NCBI GenBank assembly: GCA_963779225.1
Contig: CAVZWW010000003.1
Coordinates: forward strand, 310,001-374,000
Length of the DNA stretch: 64,000 bases
Source: CAVPCZ01 sp963779225
GTDB lineage: Bacteria > Bacteroidota > Ignavibacteria > UBA10030 > UBA6906
Direction: 5' to 3'
Shown here: positions 17,105 to 24,951 of the stretch, in pieces
Position numbering within the stretch: the first letter of the stretch is position 1
How the letters are laid out: each line of letters begins with the position of its first letter
Position numbers and translations under genes: made by a program
The notes under the pieces: generated by a model
The model's input: only the letters and a program-made list of their open reading frames with translations
Database searches by the model: none
What the model was told of the DNA's origin: nothing

Positions 17105-20100
17105 TTAGTGTTTGTCGGCGGCAGGTGGTGCCGGAATGGATTCTTTCGCCATTTCTTCGAACCAATGCCACCGCTCCTTCACGTCTCCCTCCGCCAGAAC
17201 CATGAGCCGTTTGGCTTCTGCCGGATTGCTCTTGGTGAGCATCTTGTACCGGGTCTCCAGGTAGGCATAGTCTTCGAACCGGATCTTCGGTGCTTTGGAG
17301 TCGAGTTTCAGGGGGTTCTTTCCCTCGCGGGCCGCCAGCGGATTAAAGCGATACAGCGGCCAATGACCGCTCTCCACCGCGGCTTTCTGGCTCACCATAC
17401 CCTTGCCCATATTGATGCCATGCGCGATACAGTGACTGTACGCGATGATCAACGAGGGGCCGTCATACGCATCCGCTTCTGCGAATGCGCGGATGGTCTG
17501 CAGATCGCTGTGCCCCATGGCCACCTGGGCCACATACACGGAACCGTAGGTCATGGCAATCTTGCCGAGGTCCTTCTTGGCAAGCGGCTTGCCTCCTGCC
17601 GCAAATTTGGCGACTGCCGAGCGCGGCGTGGACTTCGACATCTGTCCGCCGGTGTTTGAGTAGACTTCCGTGTCCAGAACCAGGATGTTCACATTCCGCC
17701 CGGATGCGAGCACATGGTCCAGCCCGCCGAACCCGATATCGTACGCCCAACCGTCGCCGCCGATAATCCAGATGCTGCGCTTCACGAGATTGTCCGCAAG
17801 GCTGAGCAGGCTTTTGGCTTCGGGCGTGTTGACCGTTGCCAGTTTCTCCTTCAACTGCGCGACACGCAGGCGCTGTTCGAAGATGCCCGCTTCGTCGTCC
17901 TGTTTGCCATTCAGAATGGCCGTTGCCAGGGCCTCGCCCACGGTACCGGCAAGGACCTGCACCAGCTCCCGTGCCATTTCGGTGTGTTTATCCACCGTCA
18001 GCCGCATCCCCAGACCGAACTCGGCGTTGTCTTCAAAGAGCGAGTTCGCCCATGCGGGTCCGCGGCCGTCGGCATTTTGCGACCACGGGGTTGTGGGCAG
18101 GTTGCCGCCGTAGATGGAGGAGCAGCCCGTGGCGTTCGCGACAATCGTCCGGTCGCCGAACATCTGGCTCACCAGCTTCACGTAGGGCGTTTCACCGCAG
18201 CCCGAGCAGGCGCCCGAGAACTCAAACAGCGGCTGGAGGAATTGCGATCCCTTGACCGTGTCCACTTTCACCTGACGCCGGTCTATTTCCGGTATGTCCA
18301 GGAAGAAGGAGAAATTCGCGTGCTCCGTCTCACGGATCGGCTGCTGCGGTGCCATGTTGATGGCTTTCAGTCGCGTTTCGCTCTTGTTCTTCGCGGGACA
18401 CACTTCCACGCACAGTTCACATCCTGTACAGTCCTCGGGTGCCACCTGGACGGTGTACTTCTTCCCTTTGTATTCCGGCCCGCGGTAGTCCACACCTTTG
18501 AACGTCGGGGGCATACCGGTGAGCACCGACGGATCGTAGACTTTTGTCCGGATCGCCGCGTGGGGACAGACGAGAGCGCACTTGTTGCACTGGATGCACG
18601 TCACGGCGTCCCACACCGGGATTTCCAGGGCAATGTTTCGTTTTTCCCACTGCGTGGTCCCCGTGGGGAATGTTCCGTCCACCGGCATGAGGCTCACCGG
18701 CAGATCGTCGCCAAACCCGGCGATGATCTTTGCCGTCACGTTCTTCACGAAATCCGGCGCCGCATCGGAGACCACAGGGGGCATCGTGATGGTGCTTGTG
18801 GCGCGGCCGGGCACCTGCACTTCGTGCAGGTTGGCAACGGTCTGATCCACGGCTTCGAAGTTCTGCCTGACGACCTCGTCGCCTTTCCTGCCGTAGGTTT
18901 TCTTGATCGAGTTCTTGATCGCCGCGATCGCCGCGTCGCGCGGAAGCACACCCGAGATGGCGAAAAAGCAGGTCTGCATGATCGTGTTCACCCGGCCGCC
19001 CATGCCGGTCGCATTGGCAACCTTGTAGGCATCGATCACATAGAACTTGATCTTCTTCTCGATCAGCTGTTCCTGGATATGTTTGGGAAGATGATCCCAC
19101 ACTTCCGCGGGACCGTACATGCTGTTCAGAAGGAACGTACTGCCCGGAAGCGCGGTCTGCAGCACGTCGAATTTCTCGAGGAAGAACCACTGATGGCACG
19201 CGACAAACTTCGCCGTGGTGATGAGATAGGTCGAGTGTATCGGACGCGGACCGAAGCGCAGGTGAGATGTTGTTGTCGACCCCGACTTTTTGGAGTCGTA
19301 CACGAAATACCCCTGCGCATAAAAGTCGGTGTCTTCCCCGATAATCTTGATCGAGTTCTTGTTCGCCCCGACGGTGCCGTCGGCGCCAAGACCGTAGAAG
19401 ATTCCGCGAAACACATCGTCGGCTTCCGTGGAGAACAGCGGATCGTACGTCAGGCTGGAATTTGTGACATCGTCCGTAATGCCGATCGTGAAGTGATTCT
19501 TCGGCCGGGGTTTTGCCAGCTCGTCGAAGATCGCTTTTACCATTGCGGGGGTAAACTCCTTCGAAGAGAGACCGTACCGTCCGCCGATGATCCGGGGCAT
19601 GGCCTTCACCGGCGCGGTTCCGTCCGCGATGCCTTCGGAGATTGCACTGATCACATCCAGGTACACGGGATCGCCGAGGCTTCCGGGTTCCTTGGTGCGG
19701 TCGAGCACGGCAATGTGTTTCACCGATGCGGGCAGAACGGAGAGGAAGTGTTTCACCGAGAAAGGACGGTACAGGCGGATCTTGAGGAGACCGACGTTGC
19801 CCCCCTTCAGATTGAGGTACTCCACCGCTTCCTGTGCCGCTTCCGCACCTGAACCCATCATCACGATGACGCGGTCAGCGGTGGGCGAGCCGACATATTC
19901 GAACAACCCGTACCGGCGTCCGACCACCTCCGCAAACTTGTCCATCGTCTTCTGTACGATGTCGGGACAGCGCTGGTAGTAGGGGTTGCATGCCTCACGG
20001 GCCTGGAAGAAGACATCCGGGTTCTGAGCAGAACCGCGCAGGACGGGATGCTCGGGGGAGAGTGCACGCTGCCGGTGGGCAATCACCAGCTCGTCGCTGA

Positions 20101-20683
20101 CGAGTGCACGCAGATCTTCGTCATTAAGCTGTTCGATCTTCTGCACTTCGTGCGAACTGCGGAATCCGTCGAAGAAGTGGATGAACGGGATCCGCGATTC
20201 CAGTGTCGCCGCCTGCGAGATCAACGCCAGGTCCATGATCTCCTGGACACTATTGGAGGCAAGGAGGGCAAACCCGGTGGTGCGCGTCGCCATCACATCG
20301 CTGTGTTCACCGAAAATCGAAAGTGCCGCGCCGGCCACGGCCCTGGCCGAAACATGGAACACGGTCGGGGTGAGCTCGCCTGCAATCTTGAACATGTTGG
20401 GGATCATCAGCAGGAGTCCCTGCGATGCCGTGAATGTCGTCGATAGTGCGCCGGCCTGTAACGCGCCGTGCACGGCTCCCGCGGCACCACCTTCGCTCTG
20501 CATTTCGGTGACGGACGGGACGGTTCCCCACAGGTTCTTCCGTCCCTGGGATGACCATTCGTCGGCCCACTCGCCCATGTTCGAGGAAGGGGTGATGGGG
20601 TAGATGGCGATAACTTCGTTCAGCTTGTGCGCCACGTACGCGGCTGCTTCATTGCCGTCGATGGTGACATTGAGACGTTTCAT
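17105..20683 (-). CDS. nifJ: Pyruvate:ferredoxin (flavodoxin) oxidoreductase NifJ
   Basis: A 1192-residue single-chain PFOR in the usual length range. Domain I begins after MKRLNVTIDGNEAAAYVA with the IAIYPITPSSNMGEWADEW motif. Domain II, the EKR-type region and two 4Fe-4S motifs (CIQCNKCALVCP and CTGCELCVEVCP) follow. The TPP-binding domain starts with GACSGCGETPYVKL, continues with NATGCSSIYGG and ends with GDGWAYDIGFGGLDHVL. It oxidatively decarboxylates pyruvate to acetyl-CoA with reduced ferredoxin or flavodoxin, or works in reverse to fix CO2. I use the ATG at 20683, preceded by AGGAC, because the in-frame extension to 20872 has no family similarity. The upstream gap of nearly 200 bases shows no convincing promoter. 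Confidence 0.96.
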   Translation of the reverse strand: MKRLNVTIDGNEAAAYVAHKLNEVIAIYPITPSSNMGEWADEWSSQGRKNLWGTVPSVTEMQSEGGAAGAVHGALQAGALSTTFTASQGLLLMIPNMFKIAGELTPTVFHVSARAVAGAALSIFGEHSDVMATRTTGFALLASNSVQEIMDLALISQAATLESRIPFIHFFDGFRSSHEVQKIEQLNDEDLRALVSDELVIAHRQRALSPEHPVLRGSAQNPDVFFQAREACNPYYQRCPDIVQKTMDKFAEVVGRRYGLFEYVGSPTADRVIVMMGSGAEAAQEAVEYLNLKGGNVGLLKIRLYRPFSVKHFLSVLPASVKHIAVLDRTKEPGSLGDPVYLDVISAISEGIADGTAPVKAMPRIIGGRYGLSSKEFTPAMVKAIFDELAKPRPKNHFTIGITDDVTNSSLTYDPLFSTEADDVFRGIFYGLGADGTVGANKNSIKIIGEDTDFYAQGYFVYDSKKSGSTTTSHLRFGPRPIHSTYLITTAKFVACHQWFFLEKFDVLQTALPGSTFLLNSMYGPAEVWDHLPKHIQEQLIEKKIKFYVIDAYKVANATGMGGRVNTIMQTCFFAISGVLPRDAAIAAIKNSIKKTYGRKGDEVVRQNFEAVDQTVANLHEVQVPGRATSTITMPPVVSDAAPDFVKNVTAKIIAGFGDDLPVSLMPVDGTFPTGTTQWEKRNIALEIPVWDAVTCIQCNKCALVCPHAAIRTKVYDPSVLTGMPPTFKGVDYRGPEYKGKKYTVQVAPEDCTGCELCVEVCPAKNKSETRLKAINMAPQQPIRETEHANFSFFLDIPEIDRRQVKVDTVKGSQFLQPLFEFSGACSGCGETPYVKLVSQMFGDRTIVANATGCSSIYGGNLPTTPWSQNADGRGPAWANSLFEDNAEFGLGMRLTVDKHTEMARELVQVLAGTVGEALATAILNGKQDDEAGIFEQRLRVAQLKEKLATVNTPEAKSLLSLADNLVKRSIWIIGGDGWAYDIGFGGLDHVLASGRNVNILVLDTEVYSNTGGQMSKSTPRSAVAKFAAGGKPLAKKDLGKIAMTYGSVYVAQVAMGHSDLQTIRAFAEADAYDGPSLIIAYSHCIAHGINMGKGMVSQKAAVESGHWPLYRFNPLAAREGKNPLKLDSKAPKIRFEDYAYLETRYKMLTKSNPAEAKRLMVLAEGDVKERWHWFEEMAKESIPAPPAADKH

Positions 20684-20881
20684 TGTTTGTCCTGTAGAGT
20701 GCTGGGAAAGGTACAGATTCAGGTGTATTCGCAGTCCACCGTAACCTTGCGAATTGCATGCCAGAATAATCGCCCAATACCGGCCGGGAAAGGCATTCTC
20801 AGCCCTGAGAGGGGGGGAAATTCCAACAATTGAGAAAACAACATGTGAAAGTAGGAATGGGGGGAAAAGCAAAAAGAAGGA

Positions 20882-22321
20882 CTATACGGCAGCGAACAAC
20901 TGCCAGAGAAGGGCAACCAGGAAACAGACGGCAAATCCCATCCCGAGCGGGAGGATCGTTGCCAGCGCGGTCCACTTCATACTTCGTGTCTCTTTGTATA
21001 TCGTGTAGATCGTCGTGGAACAGGGGTTATGGATCAGGCTGAACAGCATCAGGTTGATCCCGGTCAGCAATGTCCATCCTCCGGCCCGGAGGATGTCCGC
21101 AGTTGCCGCCGCTGAACCCGCTTCGAAGATCACGCCGGTGCCCGCCCCCACGCCATTGAGGGCGGTGGTGAGCACGGTGAGCATTAGCACCGTGGGGATG
21201 ACGATTTCGTTTGCGGGAATGGCAATGATATAGGCAAGCAGGATCACGCCGTTCAACCCGATCAACAGCCCGAACGGATTCGACCAGTGGATGAACAGTT
21301 CAGCCAGGCTTGATCCGCCGATCGTCACGTTCGCCACAAGCCAGATCACCATACCTGCAGGCACGGCAAAGAGTATCGCGCGCCAGAGCACGTAGATCGT
21401 TCTATCGATGAGCGATGTGTAGAGTGTCTGCCAGATGCGCGGCGGCCGGTAGGGCGGAAGTTCCAGGCTGAAGGCCGACGCTACACCGCGCAGCACCGTG
21501 CGCGAGAGAAACCAGGAAACCACAAGGCTCAATGTCACGCCGAGAACGGCGACAAACACCACCGCTGCAGCGGAGAGAAGGCCGGCTATGTGGACCGGGG
21601 CGAGTGCGCCGATGAATATCGAGGCCATCAGGATTTGCGTCGGCCAGCGTCCGTTGCAGAGGGAAAAATTGTTGGTGATGATCGCAATGAGGCGCTCGCG
21701 TGGACTGTCGATGACCCGTGTTGCGACAACGCCGGCCGCGTTACAGCCGAACCCCATGGTCATGGTGAGCGCCTGCTTGCCGTGCGCACCCGCGCGGCGG
21801 TAGAGTGCATCCATGTTGAAAGCCACACGCGGCAGATAGCCGAAGTCTTCCAGCAGCGTGAAAACCGGAAAGAAGACCGCCATCGGCGGGAGCATGACAC
21901 TGATCACCCACGCCCCCGAGAGATACGCGCCGTCCACCAGGAGTCCGGTGAGCCAGGAGGGAAGTCCGGCGCCTGCACCGAGCTCCTTCAGCACCGGATG
22001 GACCGTGTCCAGGAAAAACGATGCCAGGAGTGCGGAAGGAATATTGGCCCCGACGACGGTAAGCCAGAACACCAAGGCAAGAAGCAGGAACATGATCGGG
22101 AACCCGGTCCATTTGCTTGTTACCAGCCGGTCAATGGCCCGATCCAGGTTGAACCGGGGCGGTATGCCGGTGCGTGTGACGGCGGTATCGGCGATCCTGG
22201 CTGCATCCTGATAGATCCCTTCCATCAGCGAGTCGTGATAGTCGTCGCCGAGTTCCCACCGGAGCGTGTTGGCGTTGGTGAGCAGGGAGTCCGCGGAATC
22301 TGTTTGTTGAAGAGGTTTCAT
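20882..22321 (-). CDS. feoB: FeoB channel (Gate/core) domain protein, separate gene
   Basis: The 479-residue membrane protein corresponds to the transmembrane part of FeoB without its GTPase. After a soluble stretch (1-70) come many transmembrane helices. FeoB core signatures are visible: TLLEDFGYLPRVAFNMDAL, MGFGCNAAGVVATRVI (C193 in the Gly-Cys motif) and a second conserved Cys in LCNGRWPT (C222), with a second Gate half towards the C terminus (PANEIVIPTVLML). Together with the GTPase encoded just upstream it would form a ferrous iron transporter in the inner membrane. Its ATG overlaps the GTPase gene stop by 4 bases, favouring coupled, near-equal synthesis. The split between the two genes falls after the helical region following the G domain. 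Confidence 0.88.
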   Translation of the reverse strand: MKPLQQTDSADSLLTNANTLRWELGDDYHDSLMEGIYQDAARIADTAVTRTGIPPRFNLDRAIDRLVTSKWTGFPIMFLLLALVFWLTVVGANIPSALLASFFLDTVHPVLKELGAGAGLPSWLTGLLVDGAYLSGAWVISVMLPPMAVFFPVFTLLEDFGYLPRVAFNMDALYRRAGAHGKQALTMTMGFGCNAAGVVATRVIDSPRERLIAIITNNFSLCNGRWPTQILMASIFIGALAPVHIAGLLSAAAVVFVAVLGVTLSLVVSWFLSRTVLRGVASAFSLELPPYRPPRIWQTLYTSLIDRTIYVLWRAILFAVPAGMVIWLVANVTIGGSSLAELFIHWSNPFGLLIGLNGVILLAYIIAIPANEIVIPTVLMLTVLTTALNGVGAGTGVIFEAGSAAATADILRAGGWTLLTGINLMLFSLIHNPCSTTIYTIYKETRSMKWTALATILPLGMGFAVCFLVALLWQLFAAV

Positions 22322-23103
22322 GTGTCCGTTGCCACCAGTCCTGCAAGTTCTCCGCTCTTCACCGCATCGATCATCCGTTGATCGCCTTCAAGGAGCCGTA
22401 AGGCAACCCACCGTGCGTTCGGGAGGCCGGGGAAACGTGCAATCACCTGTTCCGCAAGCGTGTCGAGTGCCGTCGCGACGTTTGCGGGTATGCTCTGCAC
22501 GCGGTGCGGCCTGCACACAAAGCCGCCCGTTGCCACATCGTAGACGGTCTGCAGCAGGGCTGGTATGCCTTCCCGCTGCCGTGCGGCGGTAAGTACCACC
22601 GGAATGCCGAGCTCCCGGGCGAGCATCCGGTCGTCCACGGCGATGTTGTGCCGGCGCGCCTCATCGATGAGGTTCACGCACAGCACGGCCCGGTCGGTGA
22701 TTTCAAGAACCTGCAGCACAAGATTCAAATTGCGCTCCAGCCGTGTCGCATCAACGACGATGACGGTCACGTTGGGGCGGCCGAACAGGATGAAGTCACG
22801 GGCAACCTCCTCATCCACGCTTGTGGACAGGAGGGAATACGTGCCCGGCAGATCCACAATCTTGAATTTCTTTCCATTGAAGGCAAAGCCGCCCTCGGCG
22901 CGGGCCACGGTCTTTCCGGGCCAGTTGCCGGTGTGCTGCCGGAGCCCGGTAAGACTGTTGAACACGGTGCTCTTGCCGGTATTCGGGTTCCCTGCAAGTG
23001 CCACCACAAAATCCACATTGTCGATGCTGATGCCCAGCCGGGTGAGGTGACCGGCATTGAAGGCGGGGCAGGTTTCGCAGGCCTGTGGTACCGGATCGTT
23101 CAT
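22318..23103 (-). CDS. feoB: FeoB small GTPase domain protein, separate gene
   Basis: A 261-residue stand-alone FeoB G domain. GTPase motifs: G1 GNPNTGKST (38-46), a G2 Thr near T65, G3 DLPGTYSLL (84-92), G4 NLID (144-147) and a G5 region at LTAARQREG. The switch and FeoB-typical segment LTGLRQHTGNWPGKTV is present. A CETCP motif sits at residues 9-13, ahead of the G domain, and may be redox- or metal-active. It should regulate or power the FeoB channel encoded next. I start it at the ATG at 23103, which overlaps the DtxR/FeoA gene stop by 4 bases; the longer frame to 23283 is only read-through of the neighbour. Confidence 0.9.
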   Translation of the reverse strand: MNDPVPQACETCPAFNAGHLTRLGISIDNVDFVVALAGNPNTGKSTVFNSLTGLRQHTGNWPGKTVARAEGGFAFNGKKFKIVDLPGTYSLLSTSVDEEVARDFILFGRPNVTVIVVDATRLERNLNLVLQVLEITDRAVLCVNLIDEARRHNIAVDDRMLARELGIPVVLTAARQREGIPALLQTVYDVATGGFVCRPHRVQSIPANVATALDTLAEQVIARFPGLPNARWVALRLLEGDQRMIDAVKSGELAGLVATDT

Positions 23104-24125
23104 GATGACACGGTGACCGGGCTGACAGCGATTTGTTCCGCCTGCTCCTTCCGGAGAGCTACGAGAGTGCCGCGCACCTGGTATGCCATGGGGTTGCCGG
23201 TCAGGCTGGAGAGTTCGGCGGTAATGGTTGTCCCGGGAACGATGCCAAGATCCATCAGCCGGCGACGTTGCTGTCCGCGGCATGCGCGGGAAATGCCTGT
23301 GACTACGGCACTCCCTCCCAGGCGGAGTGAGGCCAGGGTCGCAAACGGGTCGTGAGAGCGGCGCTCTTCGGGAATGGGGAAGACGGTGAGATTGCGGGCA
23401 AACATCGGCGCGAGCAGGATTTCTTCACCTTTGGCTTCAAGACGCACCCGTGCGCTGCTGTTCTCTATCACCTGGATAACCATCCCGGCATGGAGTCCTT
23501 CGGCAACCAGCTGGGCATAGATCGCGTGCGGCTCATCCTCCACGTGGACGATTTTCGCAAACTCTCCCGCTCTCAGCGAGGTCAGCGGTTCTCCCTTCAC
23601 CTCGGGGACTTCACCCGCCGCCGTGGGAATGGGGTCGCCGTGGGGATCCAGCTGCGGGTTGCCCAGTTGCGCGGCAAGAGTATCGGCTTCCGCGGCGGTC
23701 ATCCGGTGTTCCTGGCGTTCGGCCTCAAGGTGCCAGTCTGCCTCCCGCACACTGGTCTCGTCGGCAAGATACCGTTCCCAGAGCCGGTGTATGCGGATGA
23801 CACGCAGTGCGTAGGAGCGTCCCTCCGGTGTGAGGCGAAGGGCATTTCTGTCGGGGTGCACCAGTCCCATCGACTCGAGCCGTGTGGCAAGACGGGCGGC
23901 ATGGTCCATAGACAGGGAAAGCGCTCCGGCGATACTTTCGATGGTACAGCCGACGCCCCGGTGCTCACAATCATAGGCGTGTTTCAGCGCATCTTCAGCG
24001 GCGGAGCGCGCCTTGTGCGTCTTGCTCTGTTTCCAGCGGGCAAAGACACCCCTGCGCGGAAGAAATAGGACAAATGCGACGGCAATCGCCGCAAGGAGTA
24101 AGAGGAAATAGGTGATAAGGTCCAT
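23100..24125 (-). CDS. Membrane-anchored DtxR-like regulator fused to two FeoA/SH3 domains
   Basis: A 341-residue protein with an unusual layout. Residues 4-22 are a hydrophobic helix followed by the basic RWKQSKTHKAR, predicting one membrane anchor with the rest in the cytosol. Residues 42-105 resemble the DtxR winged helix (SIAGALSLSMDHAARLATRL, GLVHPD, LRLTPEG). Residues 108-166 match the DtxR/MntR dimerisation and metal region (HRLWERYLADE, EAERQEHRMT, DPHGDPIP). Residues 180-255 and 262-335 are two FeoA-like SH3 domains (LVAEGLHAGMVIQV; LMDLGIVPGTTI). It is the first gene of the FeoB operon. It may sense Fe2+ at the membrane and act as FeoA partner, transcription factor, or both. The fold assignment is by motif, the function is inference. 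Confidence 0.75.
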   Translation of the reverse strand: MDLITYFLLLLAAIAVAFVLFLPRRGVFARWKQSKTHKARSAAEDALKHAYDCEHRGVGCTIESIAGALSLSMDHAARLATRLESMGLVHPDRNALRLTPEGRSYALRVIRIHRLWERYLADETSVREADWHLEAERQEHRMTAAEADTLAAQLGNPQLDPHGDPIPTAAGEVPEVKGEPLTSLRAGEFAKIVHVEDEPHAIYAQLVAEGLHAGMVIQVIENSSARVRLEAKGEEILLAPMFARNLTVFPIPEERRSHDPFATLASLRLGGSAVVTGISRACRGQQRRRLMDLGIVPGTTITAELSSLTGNPMAYQVRGTLVALRKEQAEQIAVSPVTVSS

Positions 24126-24184
24126 TGTCGGTTCTCTCTGTTACAACACCGGAAACGGACTACGGTTCCAGGAGCAACTGTTCA

Positions 24185-24213
24185 ATAATACGATGTCTCC
24201 GGATCAAGGTCAA
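24185..24213 (-). promoter_or_regulatory. Sigma70-like promoter of the feo operon
   Basis: On the minus strand, -35 TTGACC (24208-24213) and -10 TATTAT (24185-24190) are 17 bases apart, close to consensus, about 60 bases before the DtxR/FeoA start codon. I see no clear DtxR-type palindrome over it. Confidence 0.55.
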
Positions 24214-24228
24214 AGCCCCGGACGGAGA

Positions 24229-24252
24229 AATGCCCTGTGGGTGCGGGGCATT
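24229..24252 (-). terminator. Stem-loop terminator after the TSCPD gene
   Basis: AATGCCC (24229-24235) pairs with GGGCATT (24246-24252) with a 10-base loop, 26 bases past the stop of the minus-strand TSCPD gene and just ahead of the feo promoter. It is followed on that strand by TCTCC, so the T-tract is weak. Confidence 0.45.
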
Positions 24253-24277
24253 CGATCAAACAACGGGGCGTTATGCC

Positions 24278-24889
24278 TCACTCATCACACTTGCTGTACC
24301 CGCACTCTTCGTTGACGCACGACATACAGCCGTTTTCGATCTTGACCGAGCGGTCGCCGCATTTCGGACAGATCTTCAGCGCGCTGATCTCCCGGTCAAC
24401 CTCGACAGGTTCCACCACGGCGGTTCCCGGCGCCGTCCCGCGTGCTTTGGTGACCCCGATGTCCTCAAAGAACTGTTCGATGACTTTCGCAATCTCGGCA
24501 TAGAATGAATGTATATACTTGCCGTCTTTGAAGTATCCCCCGTTCGGGTCGTAGATCCCGCGAAGTTCTTCGAGGATGAAGGTGGGATCGGTTGACTTCC
24601 GGAAGATTGCGGAGATCAGGCGTGTCAGGACGGCATACTCGGCGGCACGGGTAAGATCTTTACTGTTAATGAAGATTTCGATGGGCCGGTTCCGGTTGTT
24701 TTCTTTGATGAACCCGAGCGTGATAAACACGCTGTTGTTCACAAATCCGCTGCGCAGCCGGTAGACCCGTGCCTCGGTGACGTCCGGCCGGTTGCTGATG
24801 ACGGTCTCGCCGCCTTCCTGTGCCGATATCAGGGCCTTTTCTCTTTTGACTTCTTCGATTTCCAGTGCGGTGGTCGGCAGGGTGATCAT
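24278..24889 (-). CDS. TSCPD-domain ribonucleotide reductase partner with C-terminal zinc-ribbon cysteines
   Basis: A 203-residue protein equivalent to the C-terminal part of many class II ribonucleotide reductases. The TSCPD-like domain covers about 35-150 (RSGFVNNSVFITLGF, RPIEIFINSKDLTRAAEYA, LEELRGIYDPNGGYFKDGK). The tail holds six cysteines (C174, C177, C188, C191, C196, C201, within CPKCG, CMSC and CGYSKC). In NrdJ enzymes such a tail acts as a swinging thiol donor that re-reduces the active site. Here it is a separate gene 60-odd bases downstream of nrdJ. Start chosen at the ATG at 24889, preceded by AAGGAAGGA; an upstream in-frame GTG at 24928 lacks support. Confidence 0.83.
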   Translation of the reverse strand: MITLPTTALEIEEVKREKALISAQEGGETVISNRPDVTEARVYRLRSGFVNNSVFITLGFIKENNRNRPIEIFINSKDLTRAAEYAVLTRLISAIFRKSTDPTFILEELRGIYDPNGGYFKDGKYIHSFYAEIAKVIEQFFEDIGVTKARGTAPGTAVVEPVEVDREISALKICPKCGDRSVKIENGCMSCVNEECGYSKCDE

Positions 24890-24951
24890 CTGTGTTCCTT
24901 CCTTGTCATCATGTTCGTTGTCCGTCACGCATCCGGGACATTCGCTCCCGG

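Noticed and set aside
17714..19852. Long plus-strand frame (712 codons) opposite nifJ
   Set aside because: It lies wholly antisense to a clearly recognised gene and has a composition rich in His, Arg and Gly typical of shadow frames in GC-rich DNA; no motif is visible.
20684..20872. N-terminal extension of NifJ
   Set aside because: No family similarity; the ATG at 20683 has its own AGGAC site and starts the PFOR fold.
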